This document shows, one piece after another, positions 34,149-48,300 of a DNA stretch of 64,000 nt. The notes under the pieces were generated by a model, which worked only from the letters and a program-made list of their open reading frames with translations, was not told the origin of the DNA and did no database searches. The stretch spans positions 79,848,001-79,912,000 of the forward strand of contig CM074862.1 in assembly GCA_037501455.1 (NCBI GenBank), written 5' to 3'. The stretch comes from Lantana camara (lineage: Eukaryota; Streptophyta; Magnoliopsida; Lamiales; Verbenaceae). How positions within the stretch are numbered: the first letter of the stretch is position 1; the number at the start of each line of letters is the position of its first letter. A program made the position numbers and the translations under genes.

Positions 34149-36808
34149 TTGTAACGCCCCATATTTCCGGATTTCGAGTAAGCACGCCACGTGTGTGTTT
34201 TGATGATTTTATATTAATTATTTAATTCTTACATTCATTAATTAAATGTGACATGATCATTTTATAAAATTGCATTTTCTAAAGTTATGAAAATTATTTC
34301 ATTTCATGATTTATGTACTAAAATTGATTAATTGATTATGTGACATTAATTGATCATTTCCTTGAACTACGGGATTAATTGCATAAGAGGGCTTGGTCTT
34401 TGATTATTTAACTTCTCTAACTTGTACTTGATTGCTTAACTAATAAAATGGGAGGATTTATGTGCAATTAATTAGGATGACTCATAAAGTGGGAAGCATT
34501 AATATCTTCATTTATATCATATTTTAATCCATTACACACAAGACATATTCATACACATATTGCTCCATTGCTTGATCGATCAATTGCCAAGAGAAGGGAA
34601 GGAGGAGATTTCCATACTTTGAGCTAATTCTTGAGTTGATCATTCATCTTGAAGCATCATCATCCTCATCCTAGCGTATCATCTCTTCTCTTTTCATTTC
34701 CAAGGTGAAAATGGATTTATTTGATTGATTTCTTGATCATGAATGATAGCTAGGGTTATGATATAAATTGGGTGAATTGTGTTTTAGTTGTTGGAAGTGT
34801 GAATACTTGATCCTAGCTTGAATTTGATGCATAAATATTGAGGTTTATGGACTTGTAGCATAAGTTGATATATTGAGCTCATATGTGTGATTCTTGATGA
34901 TTAATGAGTTATGGACACGAATATGTGGAACTTTAGTGAGTATTGAACTTGTATATATATATGTTGCATGAATTATGGCATTTGGATTGATTAGAATTGG
35001 AATTGGTTGATTGTTTGTTGTGGTTCAATTTTGCTCTGTTTTTCTGCCTCTGCTCCCCTGTTCCAATTGCTCTGATTTTTCTACTGTAGAAAATATTTGA
35101 AGTGTAGAGTACTCTCCTTTTTACGGCTCGTCAATATCTATTTTCGTTTGTGAGTTATGGCCGTTTTAATTTGGTGCCGCCAAACTGTCGCGATTCGGCG
35201 CTGATCCAATTTAAAACCGATTTGTGGCTTGATCAGAGAGACTAAATGATGGAAGTTTTTAAAACTGTTTTACTGGTGTATTTCTGGGTATGTTGTAGAT
35301 ATCTCCACCAATTTGCAGATCGTTTCGACTTCGTTTGATAAGGGAACGACGATCATCTTTCACTAATAGCGCTGCAGGAAATTTTATGCTTTGTGTCATA
35401 TTCAAACAAAATCTGGTATTTAGTCGGGGTGAACTAGAATTTGAGCCTTATATCATTGTAAAGATATGGTTGTCTAGTTTTCTAGGAATTTTGCGGTTCG
35501 TTAAAATTCATTCCGATGAAGGAGTTATGCTTATTTGAATACAATGTGCGCATGTTGAAAATTTTCTACATTAGTACCTACAAATTTCACATTTTGCTCC
35601 AATGCCTTAATTGATCCCAAATTGCTATTATACGATACATTTCATGCAAAAACAAGATTATTTTGTGCCATATTCATGATTCCACATCGTCTCGTTGCAT
35701 TTTTCCGTTCGTCTTAATTGGTTCATACGAGTCGTGTCTCACTTGCACTTGTCATTGTTTGCACAGACCAGCTTCCTGGTAACGAGGAGCCGGCACCTTA
35801 GGCGGTTTTCTCGATTGGTTTTGTCTGTACAGGTGAGGTTTAATTTCTAGTTATATAGAACCATATGACCCTTATATGGATTTTAAGCCAAAACGTATAC
35901 GTATATCTATAGCTTTCCTCAAATGTTAATTGATTTTCACTGAACGACTGTATTGTATTGAACCGACTGTTTTGGCGAGTATATTGATTGCACTGTGGGC
36001 CCGAGGGTAGTAGCTTGAGCCAACCGGGAAAGCATGGGCTGACGGGTAACTCCGGCTCTATCCTCACCATTTGGGATGACCCCTGAAGCCACTAGGAGAT
36101 TAGTGGTGGAAGGAGTTCCGGGCTTTGGGTTTCATACGCCCTCTGCTCACACTGATTGGATGGTTGAGTCTAGCTAACTCACCATCACCCCGGAGGAAGA
36201 AGGATGAACTGAAACTGTTACGTGTGCACTGTAATTAATTGCATGATCACCTATATAATTGATAACCTAATCATTGTACACTGTTGGAGTAAGGTTGGAG
36301 AATTGCCCTCACTCGCCGGGCCACTGATTGACTGAAATGGAATTGATTGATTGATTGTTAAACTTGTTAGTCATAATCTCGGGCGATGTTATCTTTTTAT
36401 TGAACTTATATTGTGGTTTTCATAACTCATTACCCGAGGTTAGGACTTGTGTGTTAAATGCGCTTATATGTATATACCCCTCGCTCAGTCTTCTTAGACT
36501 GACACCTCATTTTTTTCAGGTTTTGCTAAGGGAGTGCTAGGCGGGAAACTGTGTCGTCCGGAGTCGTAGTTTCGGGTCTAGCACCTATGTTTGTCTTTAC
36601 ACGCTTTTGTACCACTTATGTTCATTACTATTTTGTCATGTATATATGGGAGATGATATTGTATTGATATGACGGATTGATTTTGAAACTTATGCTTCCG
36701 CTTATATGTATCTTTCTGCATTGTTCTAAATGGTTAAGGGTTAGTCCCGCGTAGCTCGGTTAGTTTTTTTTATTGTCTCCGTTCGCTATAGCTTTGATTC
36801 ATATATGG

Positions 36809-39800
36809 TGTAGCGCCCCTTAACACTACAACCCCGCACCGTTGTACTTCCCGAGTGGATGTGAGACCTAGCACTCGAGAAATACTCCGGCGAACGGACA
36901 AGACTATACAATACCAGAGTATGAAATTTAAACGCAACGGAAAATAAACTTGAACAATAAAAGGGGACAATACATGACGAAACACATATCATTAAGTTGG
37001 ATAAGTAATTACAGCGATAGATCTAATTTCATGGGAGAGTGCTTATTGAAATAGGTACATGCACTCTTAGTATAATCCTGATTAACTAAGATGTGACACC
37101 TTAAAGCTTCAAGATACCTCTAAGGCGTCGCTCCGTGGATTCCTGAAATCATGCATTTGAAACCAGGCGAGAGGGTTAGTCAAAGTGACTAAGTGAAGGG
37201 GATGTAATAAATTATAAGTATATGTATATAAATTTATATAATCAAGAAGATCTTGATCAAAATATTGGCAATAGGATATAGCAAATAGGGAACGGTTCAT
37301 AATATTTGTAAAAATAGGGATAGGGGTAACTTGGAATATTTGTAGAAATATGAACCGTTTGTAACAAGAACTTTAATGCCCGCAAGCTAGGCCTCTCCAT
37401 CCGTAACTCCTTAAATCATGATAAAATAGTAACGGCGTTGATCAAGACACCGATACTTCAATAAAACCAATATGATAATAACTCCGCTACTCCTTGGTGT
37501 CAATAGGGGAGCCAACCCTAGAGACCATGAACTAGATTCGGGAGGCAGCTATCTCTCCCTCATCCCTTGGCGTGGAGTAACTAACCTCCAGTTAAACCAC
37601 TACCAAGAGGTGGTGGCAGTCCGCAGCACAAACAATACCCTCGGCCCGATACCTTCCGGGTAATTGCTCGCTACGAATACAGTCGGGGCCCATAACATGA
37701 ATCAAGAACAATATTTTGCTTGCGTAACCCGAAATCAATGTTTTGATAAAATGGACTTGAAATATATAACGTCCTAGCAAAACGTTGATTCCGGCATGAA
37801 AGTATTTTTCCTTTAAGAGGGACATTGTAGTACAATAATATGTATATAGGATAGTAAATCCAAATGATAGGTAGGCTTGAAAATAGTTTTTATATAGATA
37901 CATATGTATAGCATGATTCCAGTTGAAAACATTTTAACCCTCACCGAGTGTCTTGATGGTCTAGATAAAATCCTCGGGATTCCACTGTTCAATTATATCC
38001 TCGCCTGAAAGTAATAACTACTACTGGCTTAGAACTAGGTTCTAATATTCAAATTAATCAATCATACACACCATAAGGTACTCATCATGTAATATGTTAA
38101 AGATTTCCCGGTAAACCCTAAATTTACTCGTTTAATGGAATTTGATTAATAATTTAGGGTTTATGGGATCTTTAGCTAATCAAATATATATATACCATAT
38201 GATAATTATAATTATAAGATTTGAAATAAGATTTATGGTTAAATTTGACAATGTAGGTTATCTTTGAAAATATTACATAGTTTACCGATTTTTGGAAAAT
38301 AAACGGAAAAATCTTTCTTTAAAAATTTCAAAACCTATTTTATAATTATTTTAAAATTAATTTCGAAATTAATTGTATTTTGGTTGACCAAAAAGTCAAA
38401 ATTACTATTGAAAACATTTACTATTCAATTTCATATGAATTAAACACTTTATAACACAAAATCAAATTCACACACACACACACACACTAGTCACGGCACA
38501 CACATCCAAGAACATTAAGAACATGTTCTTGAGCTTATTTGAATATTCAAAGAGGGTGTGTAACATGTTTAATTACATTCATATTTATAACATATAATTG
38601 AAGCATGTTATAGCAAAATATACCAATTCTCTATGAAAAATAATTCTAAATAAATTACTCTAGGCATGAATTTAATCAAACAACATCATAATTATTTAAA
38701 TACATACTCACATTATATCATATTATAATTCATGCATAAAGTTCCATAATGTGCACACATTGTATTTAAAACTAACAATTATGCACATATATCTTAAAAA
38801 TAAATTCCTAAAGCATAATTTAATTAATCCTAGACATGCTACTATTATTATTATACTAAGAACATTATATAAAGCATGAAATAATAGAAGAAAAACATAC
38901 CTTAGAGAGAGAGAGTGGGAATGGCGTGAGGAAGGGAGAGAAGAGAGTGATTTTTGTGGGTTGATTTGTGAGGTATAAATGAGGCTTAAGGGGGGTATTT
39001 ATAGGTAGTAATGAGGGGTCTTTGAGCAATTTATGAAAGTTTAAGGGAGATGTGGTTGCTTATGATTTCAACAAATGCTTGGTAATTAATTAGGAGATGT
39101 GGTTAAATTATATTATGAACAAATGCTTGGTAATTACTTAGGAAATGTGGAGAAATTATGCTCATTTAATTGATCCTTCTAGAAGATCATGTGGTCATGG
39201 ATGATGTCATTTTGAATAAAAATAAATGTAAAATAATATAAAATTTATTCAAGAGTCGAGAGGTAAAAACTTGAAGTAGTGAATTGATGAAAGAATGAGT
39301 GAAAAATGAGCTTTGTTTTGATTATAAATGTGGAATATTTAGAGCTTTCGTTTATAAATTATGAGTATTAAAGATGATGAAAATCATAGGAAAATTATGT
39401 AAACGAAGCTATGATAAAGTTTAAAGTTTGGAAAAATCACTATAATGTAGAGGAAAATTCAAGGATCGTTTCAAGTATAATTTCGACTATTGAATAAAAG
39501 CTAATTTGTTCAAAATAAAATGATAATTTTTGGAAAGGAAAATATTTATAAAATATGCTATGGTGAAATCGAGTTTTTGGTAAATGCATGAAAATTCATA
39601 AAATAATTTAAGGATCGTTTTGGTTATAATTTTGAATATCAAAAAGTAGATGAGTAGGGATTTATTGATGATCGAATCATAAGCTAGGGTTTTCGCCGGT
39701 TTTTTATAATACTAGAGTTAGAATGGGAATTATGGTTCACAGAGGGTATCACGATCCTCGAAATAATGTGAGGATTCTTTTGGTTACAATATTGGGTAAT

Positions 39801-40149
39801 GAAAGTGCTTCGGGGAAATGTAGGAATATTTTTGAGCTATAGGGGTATTTTCGTAATTTCCAACCCAAAACTGTAGGAATGGGTTTTGAAGCATATGAAG
39901 GGGTTTTAGGTGCTAGAAGGGAATGAATATTAGAATTCTAGAATTTTATGGAAAGAGTTTCGAGATACAAGCTAAATAGAAGAAGGAATTAAATTAACGA
40001 ACTTTTTATTAAACTATAGCATATTAAAGCACATAAGTCACATAAAATGCAATGCATGAGAGAATTAACAAGGATCGAGGCTATAAACGCTTCCTGAGTT
40101 ACCCCCTTTACTTACCTTTCTTGACTTGGCCCTGAGTAGGGCTGTTACA
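36809..40149 (-). repeat. 3' LTR of element E (3,341 bp)
   Basis: Nearly identical to 41723-45082. It contains a short CA microsatellite at about 38469-38487. A minus-strand TATAAATA at about 38997-39004 could be the promoter, leaving U3 of about 1.1 kb and a very long R-U5. No host gene or convincing frame lies inside. Confidence 0.9.
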
Positions 40150-40150
40150 A

Positions 40151-40163
40151 TCTTCCCCCCTTT
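40151..40163 (-). other. Polypurine tract of element E
   Basis: Minus strand AAAGGGGGGAAGA directly next to the 3' LTR. Confidence 0.85.
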
Positions 40164-40285
40164 AAAAGAATTTGTCCTCAGATTCTACTCATGTTTCATA
40201 ATAGCTTTAGATAATGTTTATATCCTCTATCCATGATAAACAAGTTTCCAAAGGAGAACTTACTTTAAACACATATGGAAATTGT

Positions 40286-41434
40286 TCAGGTAAGAAGTTT
40301 AAATGCACACATAAGTGATTTAATGAATGCGTGGCGCCAGCACCATATTAAGTAGTAACTGGCGTGTTTTAGAAGGTGTACCGTACCCTCATTATTGGCA
40401 AGATTTGGTTTCATGTTTCCTTTCACAGCATAAGCTCGTCCTTTGACCATCGGTTTCCCAGATGTTCCTTTCGTAGCCTTCCCTTTATTCCTAGGTTTTG
40501 GTCTTTTCGGACAATTTTCTATTTGATGATCAGGGTTTCCGCACCATAAACATGTTCCAGTCTTCCTTCGACATTCCTCCTCAGTATGCCCTCGCCTCTG
40601 ACAGTACTCACAAATAATCTCTTCCTAAAGTTTTGGTGGTACTTGTTGGGGCTTGGGCCAGGACTGTACTTGTTTCTTTTGGGAAGTTGACTTAAATGGT
40701 TCAGCGGGACGTTTGGATTCCTGGGATGACTTATAGGGTGGCTCGGAACGATTGTTTGCCAGATGGACTTCCTTATGTGTGGCCTCCGTTTTCATAGCCG
40801 TTTCTACAGCCTTAGTGTAGGTTTCCAATTCAAATGGGGCTAAGGCCCATCGAAGATTGGATCTAAGACCATCAACAAACCGTTTAATTTTGCGGCGTTC
40901 ATCATGTAAGATATGTGGGGCATACTGGATTAGCCTAACAAACTGAGCTTCATATTCGGCCACCGATGCTTTGCCTTGAACTAGATTCATAAAATCTGCT
41001 TCTCGGGCATCCCTAGTCACCTGGGGAATATACTTGTCGTAGAACACTCTCACAAAGTCATTCCACCCATGATTCACCTGATTTTCTGCCCAGACTCGTT
41101 TTGTATATTTCCACCAACTTAGGGCCGCTTCTTCTAGCATGAAGACAGCATACTGAACTCTTTCAGGTTCTTCAGGACTAATACCCATTGCTTCAAAGAT
41201 TTTCTCAAGACTTGCTATCCAGTTTTCAGCCTTCACATCATTGGGTTCTCCGAAGAACTTAGGTGGATCCATCCGTAGAAACTTTTCTAAGGACTTCTCA
41301 TTGTTACCTTTTGATCCATTAGCGCAGGTTTGCACTATCTCTTTTAAAGCATCTACTAACTCAGAATTTCCTCCGACCGAGGACATATCTTCTCTTGGTG
41401 GAGTGCTTTCTTGGGCGGTTCTTCGGGGAGACAT
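40286..41434 (-). pseudogene. Gag protein of element E with one in-frame stop
   Basis: The first 269 residues run from MSPRRTAQE to QQVPPKL and hold a gypsy-type Gag domain (about 50-220; PPKFFGEPNDVKAENW, SWWKYTKRVW, YAPHILHDERRK). TAG at 40625-40627 interrupts it; the same frame then continues with two CCHC knuckles (CEYCQRRGHTEEEC, CLWCGNPDHQIENC) and a basic linker to TGA at about 40286. After GRAYAV, where protease would start in related elements, the sequence passes into unrelated residues and soon to the polypurine tract. That places the pol deletion just after the nucleocapsid. It is unclear whether Gag without knuckles is made. Confidence 0.85.
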
Positions 41435-41703
41435 TATGAGCTGTAATGAACTTTAGAAAGAATATGATGCATGATGGTTAAGAATGACTTGCAGATAATC
41501 ACTTACGTAGAAATTTTCCAAGTAGTGACAATCAATACACGTAATATTACATAAATCGTAGCAGAGATAAGACATATAAAGACACAGAAGAATAACATGT
41601 TAACTTACGGTCCTACTGGTATCTTGAAGCAACCTTAACATATAGTGCAACAGACAAGAGGATAGAGCACCCTTTCAGTTAAGTCTCTGCTTAACTTAAC
41701 CGG

Positions 41704-41715
41704 GCTCTGATACCA
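41704..41715 (-). other. Primer-binding site of element E
   Basis: Minus strand TGGTATCAGAGC (initiator tRNA-Met), 7 nt inside the 5' LTR edge at 41723. Confidence 0.9.
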
Positions 41716-41722
41716 CTTTAGT

Positions 41723-44700
41723 TGTAGCGCCCCTTAACACTACAACCCCGCACCGTTGTACTTCCCGAGTGGATGTGAGACCTAGCACTCGAGAAATACT
41801 CCGGCGAACGGACAAGACTATACAATACCAGAGTATGAAATTTAAACGCAACGGAAATAAACTTGAACAATAAAAGGGGACAATACATGACGAAACACAT
41901 ATCATTAAGTTGGATAAGTAATTACAGCGATAGATCTAATTTCATGGGAGAGTGCTTATTGAAATAGGTACATGCACTCTTAGTATAATCCTGATTAACT
42001 AAGATGTGACACCTTAAAGCTTCAAGATACCTCTAAGGCGTCGCTCCGTGGATTCCTGAAATCATGCATTTGAAACCAGGCGAGAGGGTTAGTCAAAGTG
42101 ACTAAGTGAAGGGGGTGTAATAAATTATAAGTATAAGTATATGTATATATATTTATATAATCAAGAAGATCTTGATCAAAATATTGGCAATAGGATATAG
42201 CAAATAGGGAACGGTTCATAATATTTGTAAAAATAGGGATAGGGGTAACTTGGAATATTTGTAGAAATATGAACCGTTTGTAACAAGAACTTTAATGCCC
42301 GCAAGCTGGGCCTCTCCATCTGTAACTCCTTAAATCATGATAAAATAGTAACGGCGTTGATCAAGACACCGATACTTCAATAAAACCAATATGATAATAA
42401 CTCCGCTACTCCTTGGTGTCAATAGGGGAGCCAACCCTAGAGACCATGAACTAGATTCGGGAGGCAGCTATCTCTCCCTCATCCCTTGGCGTGGAGTAAC
42501 TAACCTCCAGTTAAACCACTACCAAGAGGTGGTGGCAGTCCGCAGCACCAACAATACCCTCGGCCCGATACCTTCCAGGTAATTGCTCGCTACGAATACA
42601 GTCGGGGCCCATAACATGAATCAAGAACAATATTTTGCTTGCGTAACCCGGAATCAATGTTTTGATAAAGTGGACTTGAAATATATAACGTCCTAGCAAA
42701 ACGTTGATTCCGGCATGAAAGTATTTTTCCTTTAAGAGGGACATTGTAGTACAATAATATGTATATAGGGTAGTAAATCAAAATGATAGGTAGGATTGAA
42801 AATAGTTTTTATATAGATACATATGTATAGCATGATTCCAGTTGAAAACATTTTAACCCTCACCGAGTGTCTTGATGGTCTAGATAAAATCCTTGGGATT
42901 CCACTGTTCAATTATATCCTCGCCTGAAAGTAATAACTACTACTGGCTTAGAACTAGGTTCTAATATTCAAATTAATCAATCATACACACCATAAGGTAC
43001 TCATCATGTAATATGTTAAAGATTTCCCGGTAAACCCTAAATTTACTCGTTTAAGGGAATTTGATTAATAATTTAGGGTTTATGGGATCTTTAGCTAATC
43101 AAATATATATATACCATATGATAATTATAATTATAAGATTTGAAATAAGATTTATGGTTAAATTTGACAATGTAGGTTATCTTTGAAAATATTACATAGT
43201 TTACCGATTTTTGGAAAATAAACGGAAAAATCTTTCTTTAAAAATTTCAAAACCTATTTTATAATTATTTTAAAATTAATTTCGAAATTAATTGTATTTT
43301 GGATGACCAAAAAGTCAAAATTACTATTGAAAACATTTACTATTCAATTTCATATGAATTAAACACTTTATAACACAAAATCAAATTCACACACACACAC
43401 ACACACTAGTCACGGCACACACATGCACACACACACATCCAAGAACATTAAGAACATGTTCTTGAGCTTATTTGAATATTCAAAGAGGGTGTGTAACATG
43501 TTTAATTACATTCATATTTATAACATATAATTGAAGCATATTATAGCAAAATATACCAATTCTCTATGAAAAATAATTCTAAATAAATTACTCTAGGCAT
43601 GAATTTAATCAAACAACATCATAATTATTTAAATACATACTCACATTATATCATATTATAATTCATGCATAAAGTTCCATAATGTGCACACATTGTATTT
43701 AAAACTAACAATTATGCACATATATCTTAAAAATAAATTCCTAAAGCATAATTTAATTAATCCTAGACATGCTACTATTATTATTATACTAAGAACATTA
43801 TATAAAGCATGAAATAATAGAAGAAAAACATACCTTAGAGAGAGAGAGTGGGAATGGCGTGAGGAAGGGAGAGAAGAGAGTGATTTTTGTGGGTTGATTT
43901 GTGAGGTATAAATGAGGCTTAAGGGGGGTATTTATAGGTAGTAATGAGGGGTCTTTGAGCAATTTATGAAAGTTTAAGGGAGATGTGGTTGCTTATGATT
44001 TCAACAAATGCTTGGTAATTAATTAGGAGATGTGGTTAAATTATATTATGAACAAATGCTTGGTAATTACTTAGGAAATGTGGAGAAATTATGCTCATTT
44101 AATTGATCCTTCTAGAAGATCATGTGGTCATGGATGATGTCATTTTGAATAAAAATAAATGTAAAATAATATAAAATTTATTCAAGAGTCGAGAGGTAAA
44201 AACTTGAAGTAGTGAATTGATGAAAGAATGAGTGAAAAATGAGCTTTGTTTTGATTATAAATGTGGAATATTTAGAGCTTTCGTTTATAAATTATGAGTA
44301 TTAAAGATGATGAAAATCATAGGAAAATTATGTAAACGAAGCTATGATAAAGTTTAAAGTTAGGAAAAATCACTATAATGTAGAGGAAAATTCAAGGATC
44401 GTTTCAAGTATAATTTCGACTATTGAATAAAAGCTAATTTGTTCAAAATAAAATGATAATTTTTGGAAAGGAAAATATTTATAAAATATGCTATGGTGAA
44501 ATCGAGTTTTTGGTAAATGCATGAAAATTCATAAAATAATTTAAGGATCGTTTTGGTTATAATTTTGAATATCAAAAAGTAGATGAGTAGGGATTTATTG
44601 ATGATCGAATCATAAGCTAGGGTTTTCGCCGGTTTTTTATAATACTAGAGTTAGAATGGGAATTATGGTTCACAGAGGGTATCACGATCCTCGAAATAAT

Positions 44701-45082
44701 GTGAGGATTCTTTTGGTTACAATATTGGGTAATGAAAGTGCTTCGGGGAAATGTAGGAATATTTTTGAGCTATAGGGGTATTTTCGTAATTTCCAACCCA
44801 AAACTGTAGGAATGGGTTTTGAAGCATATGAAGGGGTTTTAGGTGCTAGAAGGGAATGAATATTAGAATTCTAGGATTTTATGGAAAGAGTTTCGAGATA
44901 CAAGCTAAATAGAAGAAGGAATTAAATTAACGAACTTTTTATTAAACTATAGCATATTAAAGCACATAAGTCACATAAAATGCAATGCATGAGAGAATTA
45001 ACGATGATCGAGGCTATAAACACTGCCTAAGTTACCCCCTTTACTTACCTTTCTTGACTTGGCCCTGAGTAGGGCTGTTACA
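41723..45082 (-). repeat. 5' LTR of element E (3,360 bp)
   Basis: Pairs with 36809-40149. The main length difference is an extra CA-rich stretch near 43420-43436. Otherwise only scattered single-base differences were noticed. Confidence 0.9.
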
Positions 45083-45165
45083 TATGCATTGTCCGTTTCA
45101 TACGTGGATCGAGGCTATAGTGCGGGGGATGGGACACCTCTCGTTTTGGGTGTTACATCCTAAGG

Positions 45166-45177
45166 TGGTATCAGAGC
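45166..45177 (+). other. Primer-binding site of G2
   Basis: TGGTATCAGAGC, 8 nt after the LTR end. Confidence 0.9.
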
Positions 45178-45372
45178 CAGGTTGCAAAACCGGGTTTCTT
45201 GTGTCGAGTCTTGTGAGTCTAGGTCGCACGGGATAGGAATTACTTTACAACTTGATAGTCTTGCATTGATACTTGAATTGTTTGAACCTATTTGAATTAT
45301 TTGAGTTCTTGAATTATGTGTTTACTGGTAACTTGAGCCTTAATTGCACACATTTGCACTTATTGATGGAGC

Positions 45373-48300
45373 ATGCATGCTAGTGTCTTGAATTTCAGGA
45401 TGGCTCGCGATAGACACCGTCGTGATCGATCACCGAGACACCACCGCCATCATCACCGTGATCGTACTCCTTCACCTCCACCTCCAGCTCAGCCACAGGA
45501 CTTAGTGGCTTCTATGGTTCAGCTCATCGATCAGAAGGTCAGAGATTATGTCCCTCCAGCTCCTCCAGCCCCTCCAGCTCCACCTGTGCCACCGGGAGCT
45601 CAGATTTCAGCCGTTTTTCGGGAGTTTCAGAACCAGCACCCGCCTAAATTCTTTAAAGGTAACGATGTTCAGGCGGAACAATGGTTAAAGGAAGTGGAAA
45701 GAGTTTGGGAGCTGATTCCTTGCAGCTCTACCGAGAAGGCCCGTTGCACTATTTCTTTGATCCAGGGCGGGGCCTATTCTTGGTGGGAGAGCGTGAGGAT
45801 TATTCTGACTGCTGCAGGAGAGGAAGTAAACTGGGAGGTTTTCACCCGGGAGTTCAAGAACAAGTTCATTCCTCCGTCTTCTGGCACCCGCAGATTGAAG
45901 GAATTCACCGAACTGAAGCAAGGGAATAAGGCTGTTTCAGAGTATCTCTCCGAGTTTGAGAGGTTATCTCGCTATGCACCCAATATAGCCAATGACGAAT
46001 TCCACAAGTCTATGCAGTTCATGCAAGGACTTAACCAGGATATGCAAAACGCCCTCGAAGCGGTGGACACGAGCACTTGGCTCAAGGCTACGAGGAAGGC
46101 TCTAAAGGTCGAGGATTCGGTGATTGCACGTCGACCTACTTTTCGGTCAGGTCCGGGTTCAGGTTCCGGATCGGGTTCTAGGGGTTCAGGCTCGGGTTTC
46201 AATCCGGGCAAGAGGCCGATGGTTTATTCTACACCACCACCTAGGGCTCAGTGGAAGAAGTCCCGACCCGCGGGACAGGTTCAGAAGGCTCCAGTTGCAC
46301 CCGTTTTGCCACCACCACCGGAGAAGCCCAAGTGTACTTATTGTGGGCAGCCGTCACACATCTTCGACAATTGTAGGAGGCGTTTAGGGCTTTGTCTGAT
46401 TTGTGGGGCCGCCGATCATCGAGTGGATACATGTCCGGATCGCCGGGTACCGCCTGTAGGGGGCCAGAGACCGATGATTAGGGCACGTGCTTATGCCCTA
46501 GACGGAGAGGAGCAGGATGCAGAGGTCGACCCAGCCGCTGTTGTTGAAGGTACAATTTGCATTCATACCACGAGCATACATGCTTTATTTGATCCGGGAG
46601 CTACTCACTCCTTTATTTCGAGTACGTGCGCTTTTATTTTATCTTTGCCTGTTGTGTGCACTACTTCTTGCTATGTGGTTAGTTCTCCTTTCGGTAGTAG
46701 TCTCGAGACAGATCGGGTTTTCAGAGATGTGTCGGTGATCATCGAGGACAGAGTGTTTTTGACAGATTTCATAGAAATGCCGATGACTCGTTACGGGGCT
46801 ATTCTGGGTATGGATTAGTTATTCCGGTATAGTGCTACTGTTGATTGTCGGGCGAAGAGGATTCAGTTGGGTTCAGAAATTTCAGTGGGTCGGAGTTCGA
46901 AGACCGTTCCTTTACTTTCTTTCTCAGAAGCTCAGAGATTGGTTTGGGACGGGGCTACGGGTTTCATAGCCTATATTCTCAACCGTCCGAAGGATCAGAC
47001 AAAGTTGGAAGAAACGGAAGTAGTGAGGGAATTTCCCGAGGTTTTCCCCGAGAGGTTGGATTCTTTACCTCCGGAGCGGGAAATTGAGTTCGTAATTGAT
47101 CTCTACCCGAATGCAGAGCCGTGCTCCAAGACGCCGTATCGCATGGCTCCAGCCGAGTTAGAAGAGTTGAAAACTTAACTCGATGTATTATTAGAAGTTG
47201 GATACGTGAGACCGAGTTCTTCTCCCTGGGGTGCACCGGTCTTGTTTGTGAAGAAGAAAGACGGGACCTTGAGAATGTGCATTGATTACCGGGAGCTGAA
47301 TCGGATGACAATCAAGAATAAGTATCCCCTCCCACATATTAAGGAGTTATTCGATATCCTTCAGGGATCAAAGGTGTAATCCAAGCTTGATTTACGCCAC
47401 GGATACTATCAGCTGCGAATCCGAGCAGAGGACATTCCAAAGACAGGATTCAACACTCGGTACGGGCATTACGAGTTCGTGGTGATGCCGTTCGGTCTAA
47501 CTAATGCCCCTGCAGCTTTTATGGACATGATACATCGGATATTCAGGCCTTTCTTGGATAAGTTCGTTGTGATTTTCATCGACGACATCCTGGTATTCTC
47601 TAAATCCGTTGAGGATCACACGAGGCATCTCCAGTTGGTATTGCAAACTCTAAAAGAGCATCAGTTGTTTGCTAAATTCAGCAAGTGTGAGTTCTGGATC
47701 GACAGGGTTTCTTTCCTAGGACACGTGATTTCGGGGAAGGGTTTGGAAGTTTCTTGGGTTTGGCCGGTTATTACAGACGGTTTGTGAAGGGTTTCTCGAA
47801 AATTGCCGTGCCTTTAACCCCGATTAACAAAGAAAGAGGGGAAGTACGAGTGGAACGAAGCTTGTGAGAAGAGCTTCAATCTCTTGAAGGAGAAGTTAGT
47901 TTCTGCTCCAGTGTTAGTCCTTCCCGACAGCTCAGACGGGTACGCGGTCTATACGGATGCTTCAAAGGAAGGTTTGGGTGGTGTGTTGACTCAGAACGGG
48001 AAGGTGATAGCTTACGCCTCCCGAAAGTTAAAGGAGCACGAAAAGAATTATCCAACACACGACATTGAGCTCACTGCCGTGGTCTTTGCACTAGGAAAGT
48101 GGAGACACTACTTATACGGGATTTCTTTCGAGATCTTCACCGACCACAAAAGCCTCCAATATTTGTTCACTCAGAAGGATCTGAATATGAGGCAACGGCG
48201 TTGGATGGAACGGTTAGAAGATTCTGATTGTACTATTAAATACCATCCTGGCAAAGCTAAGGTGGTCGCCGATGCACTGAGCAGGAAGGCTAGTGTATCT

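Larger units (their letters stand above)
29391..34149 (+). mobile_element. Gypsy element G1, internal region
   Basis: Runs from the end of a truncated 5' LTR to the start of the 3' LTR at 34150. It contains an iMet primer-binding site, a leader of about 200 bp, gag-pol and a polypurine tract. Family: Tekay/Del-type chromovirus, from domain order PR-RT-RH-INT, the C-terminal chromodomain-like segment and LTRs of 2.7-2.9 kb. Confidence 0.92.
36809..45082 (-). mobile_element. Element E: gag-only LTR retrotransposon (LARD-like), nested in gypsy LTR
   Basis: This is an 8.27-kb minus-strand element. Long LTRs at 36809-40149 and 41723-45082 flank an internal region of only 1.57 kb. Target duplication TATGG (36804-36808) and TATGC (45083-45087) differ by one base; the uninterrupted LTR reads CATATATGGATTG. 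LTR ends read TGTAAC...GCTACA on the minus strand. It lacks protease, RT, RNase H and integrase, so any mobility would need proteins in trans. Few differences between its LTRs indicate recent insertion. Confidence 0.93.
34150..45157 (+). repeat. Shared LTR: 3' LTR of G1 and 5' LTR of G2, split by element E
   Basis: Begins TGTAACGCCCC and ends GGGTGTTACA. Without element E and one target repeat it is about 2.73 kb (type A). It is followed directly by the G2 primer-binding site, so a single LTR serves two internal regions. A CACGTG box lies 38 bp inside the left end (34188-34193). Confidence 0.9.

Noticed and set aside
37472..37903. Short frames of 63-103 codons found at the same place in both LTRs of element E
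   Set aside because: Duplicated with the LTR; no domain, no promoter arrangement.
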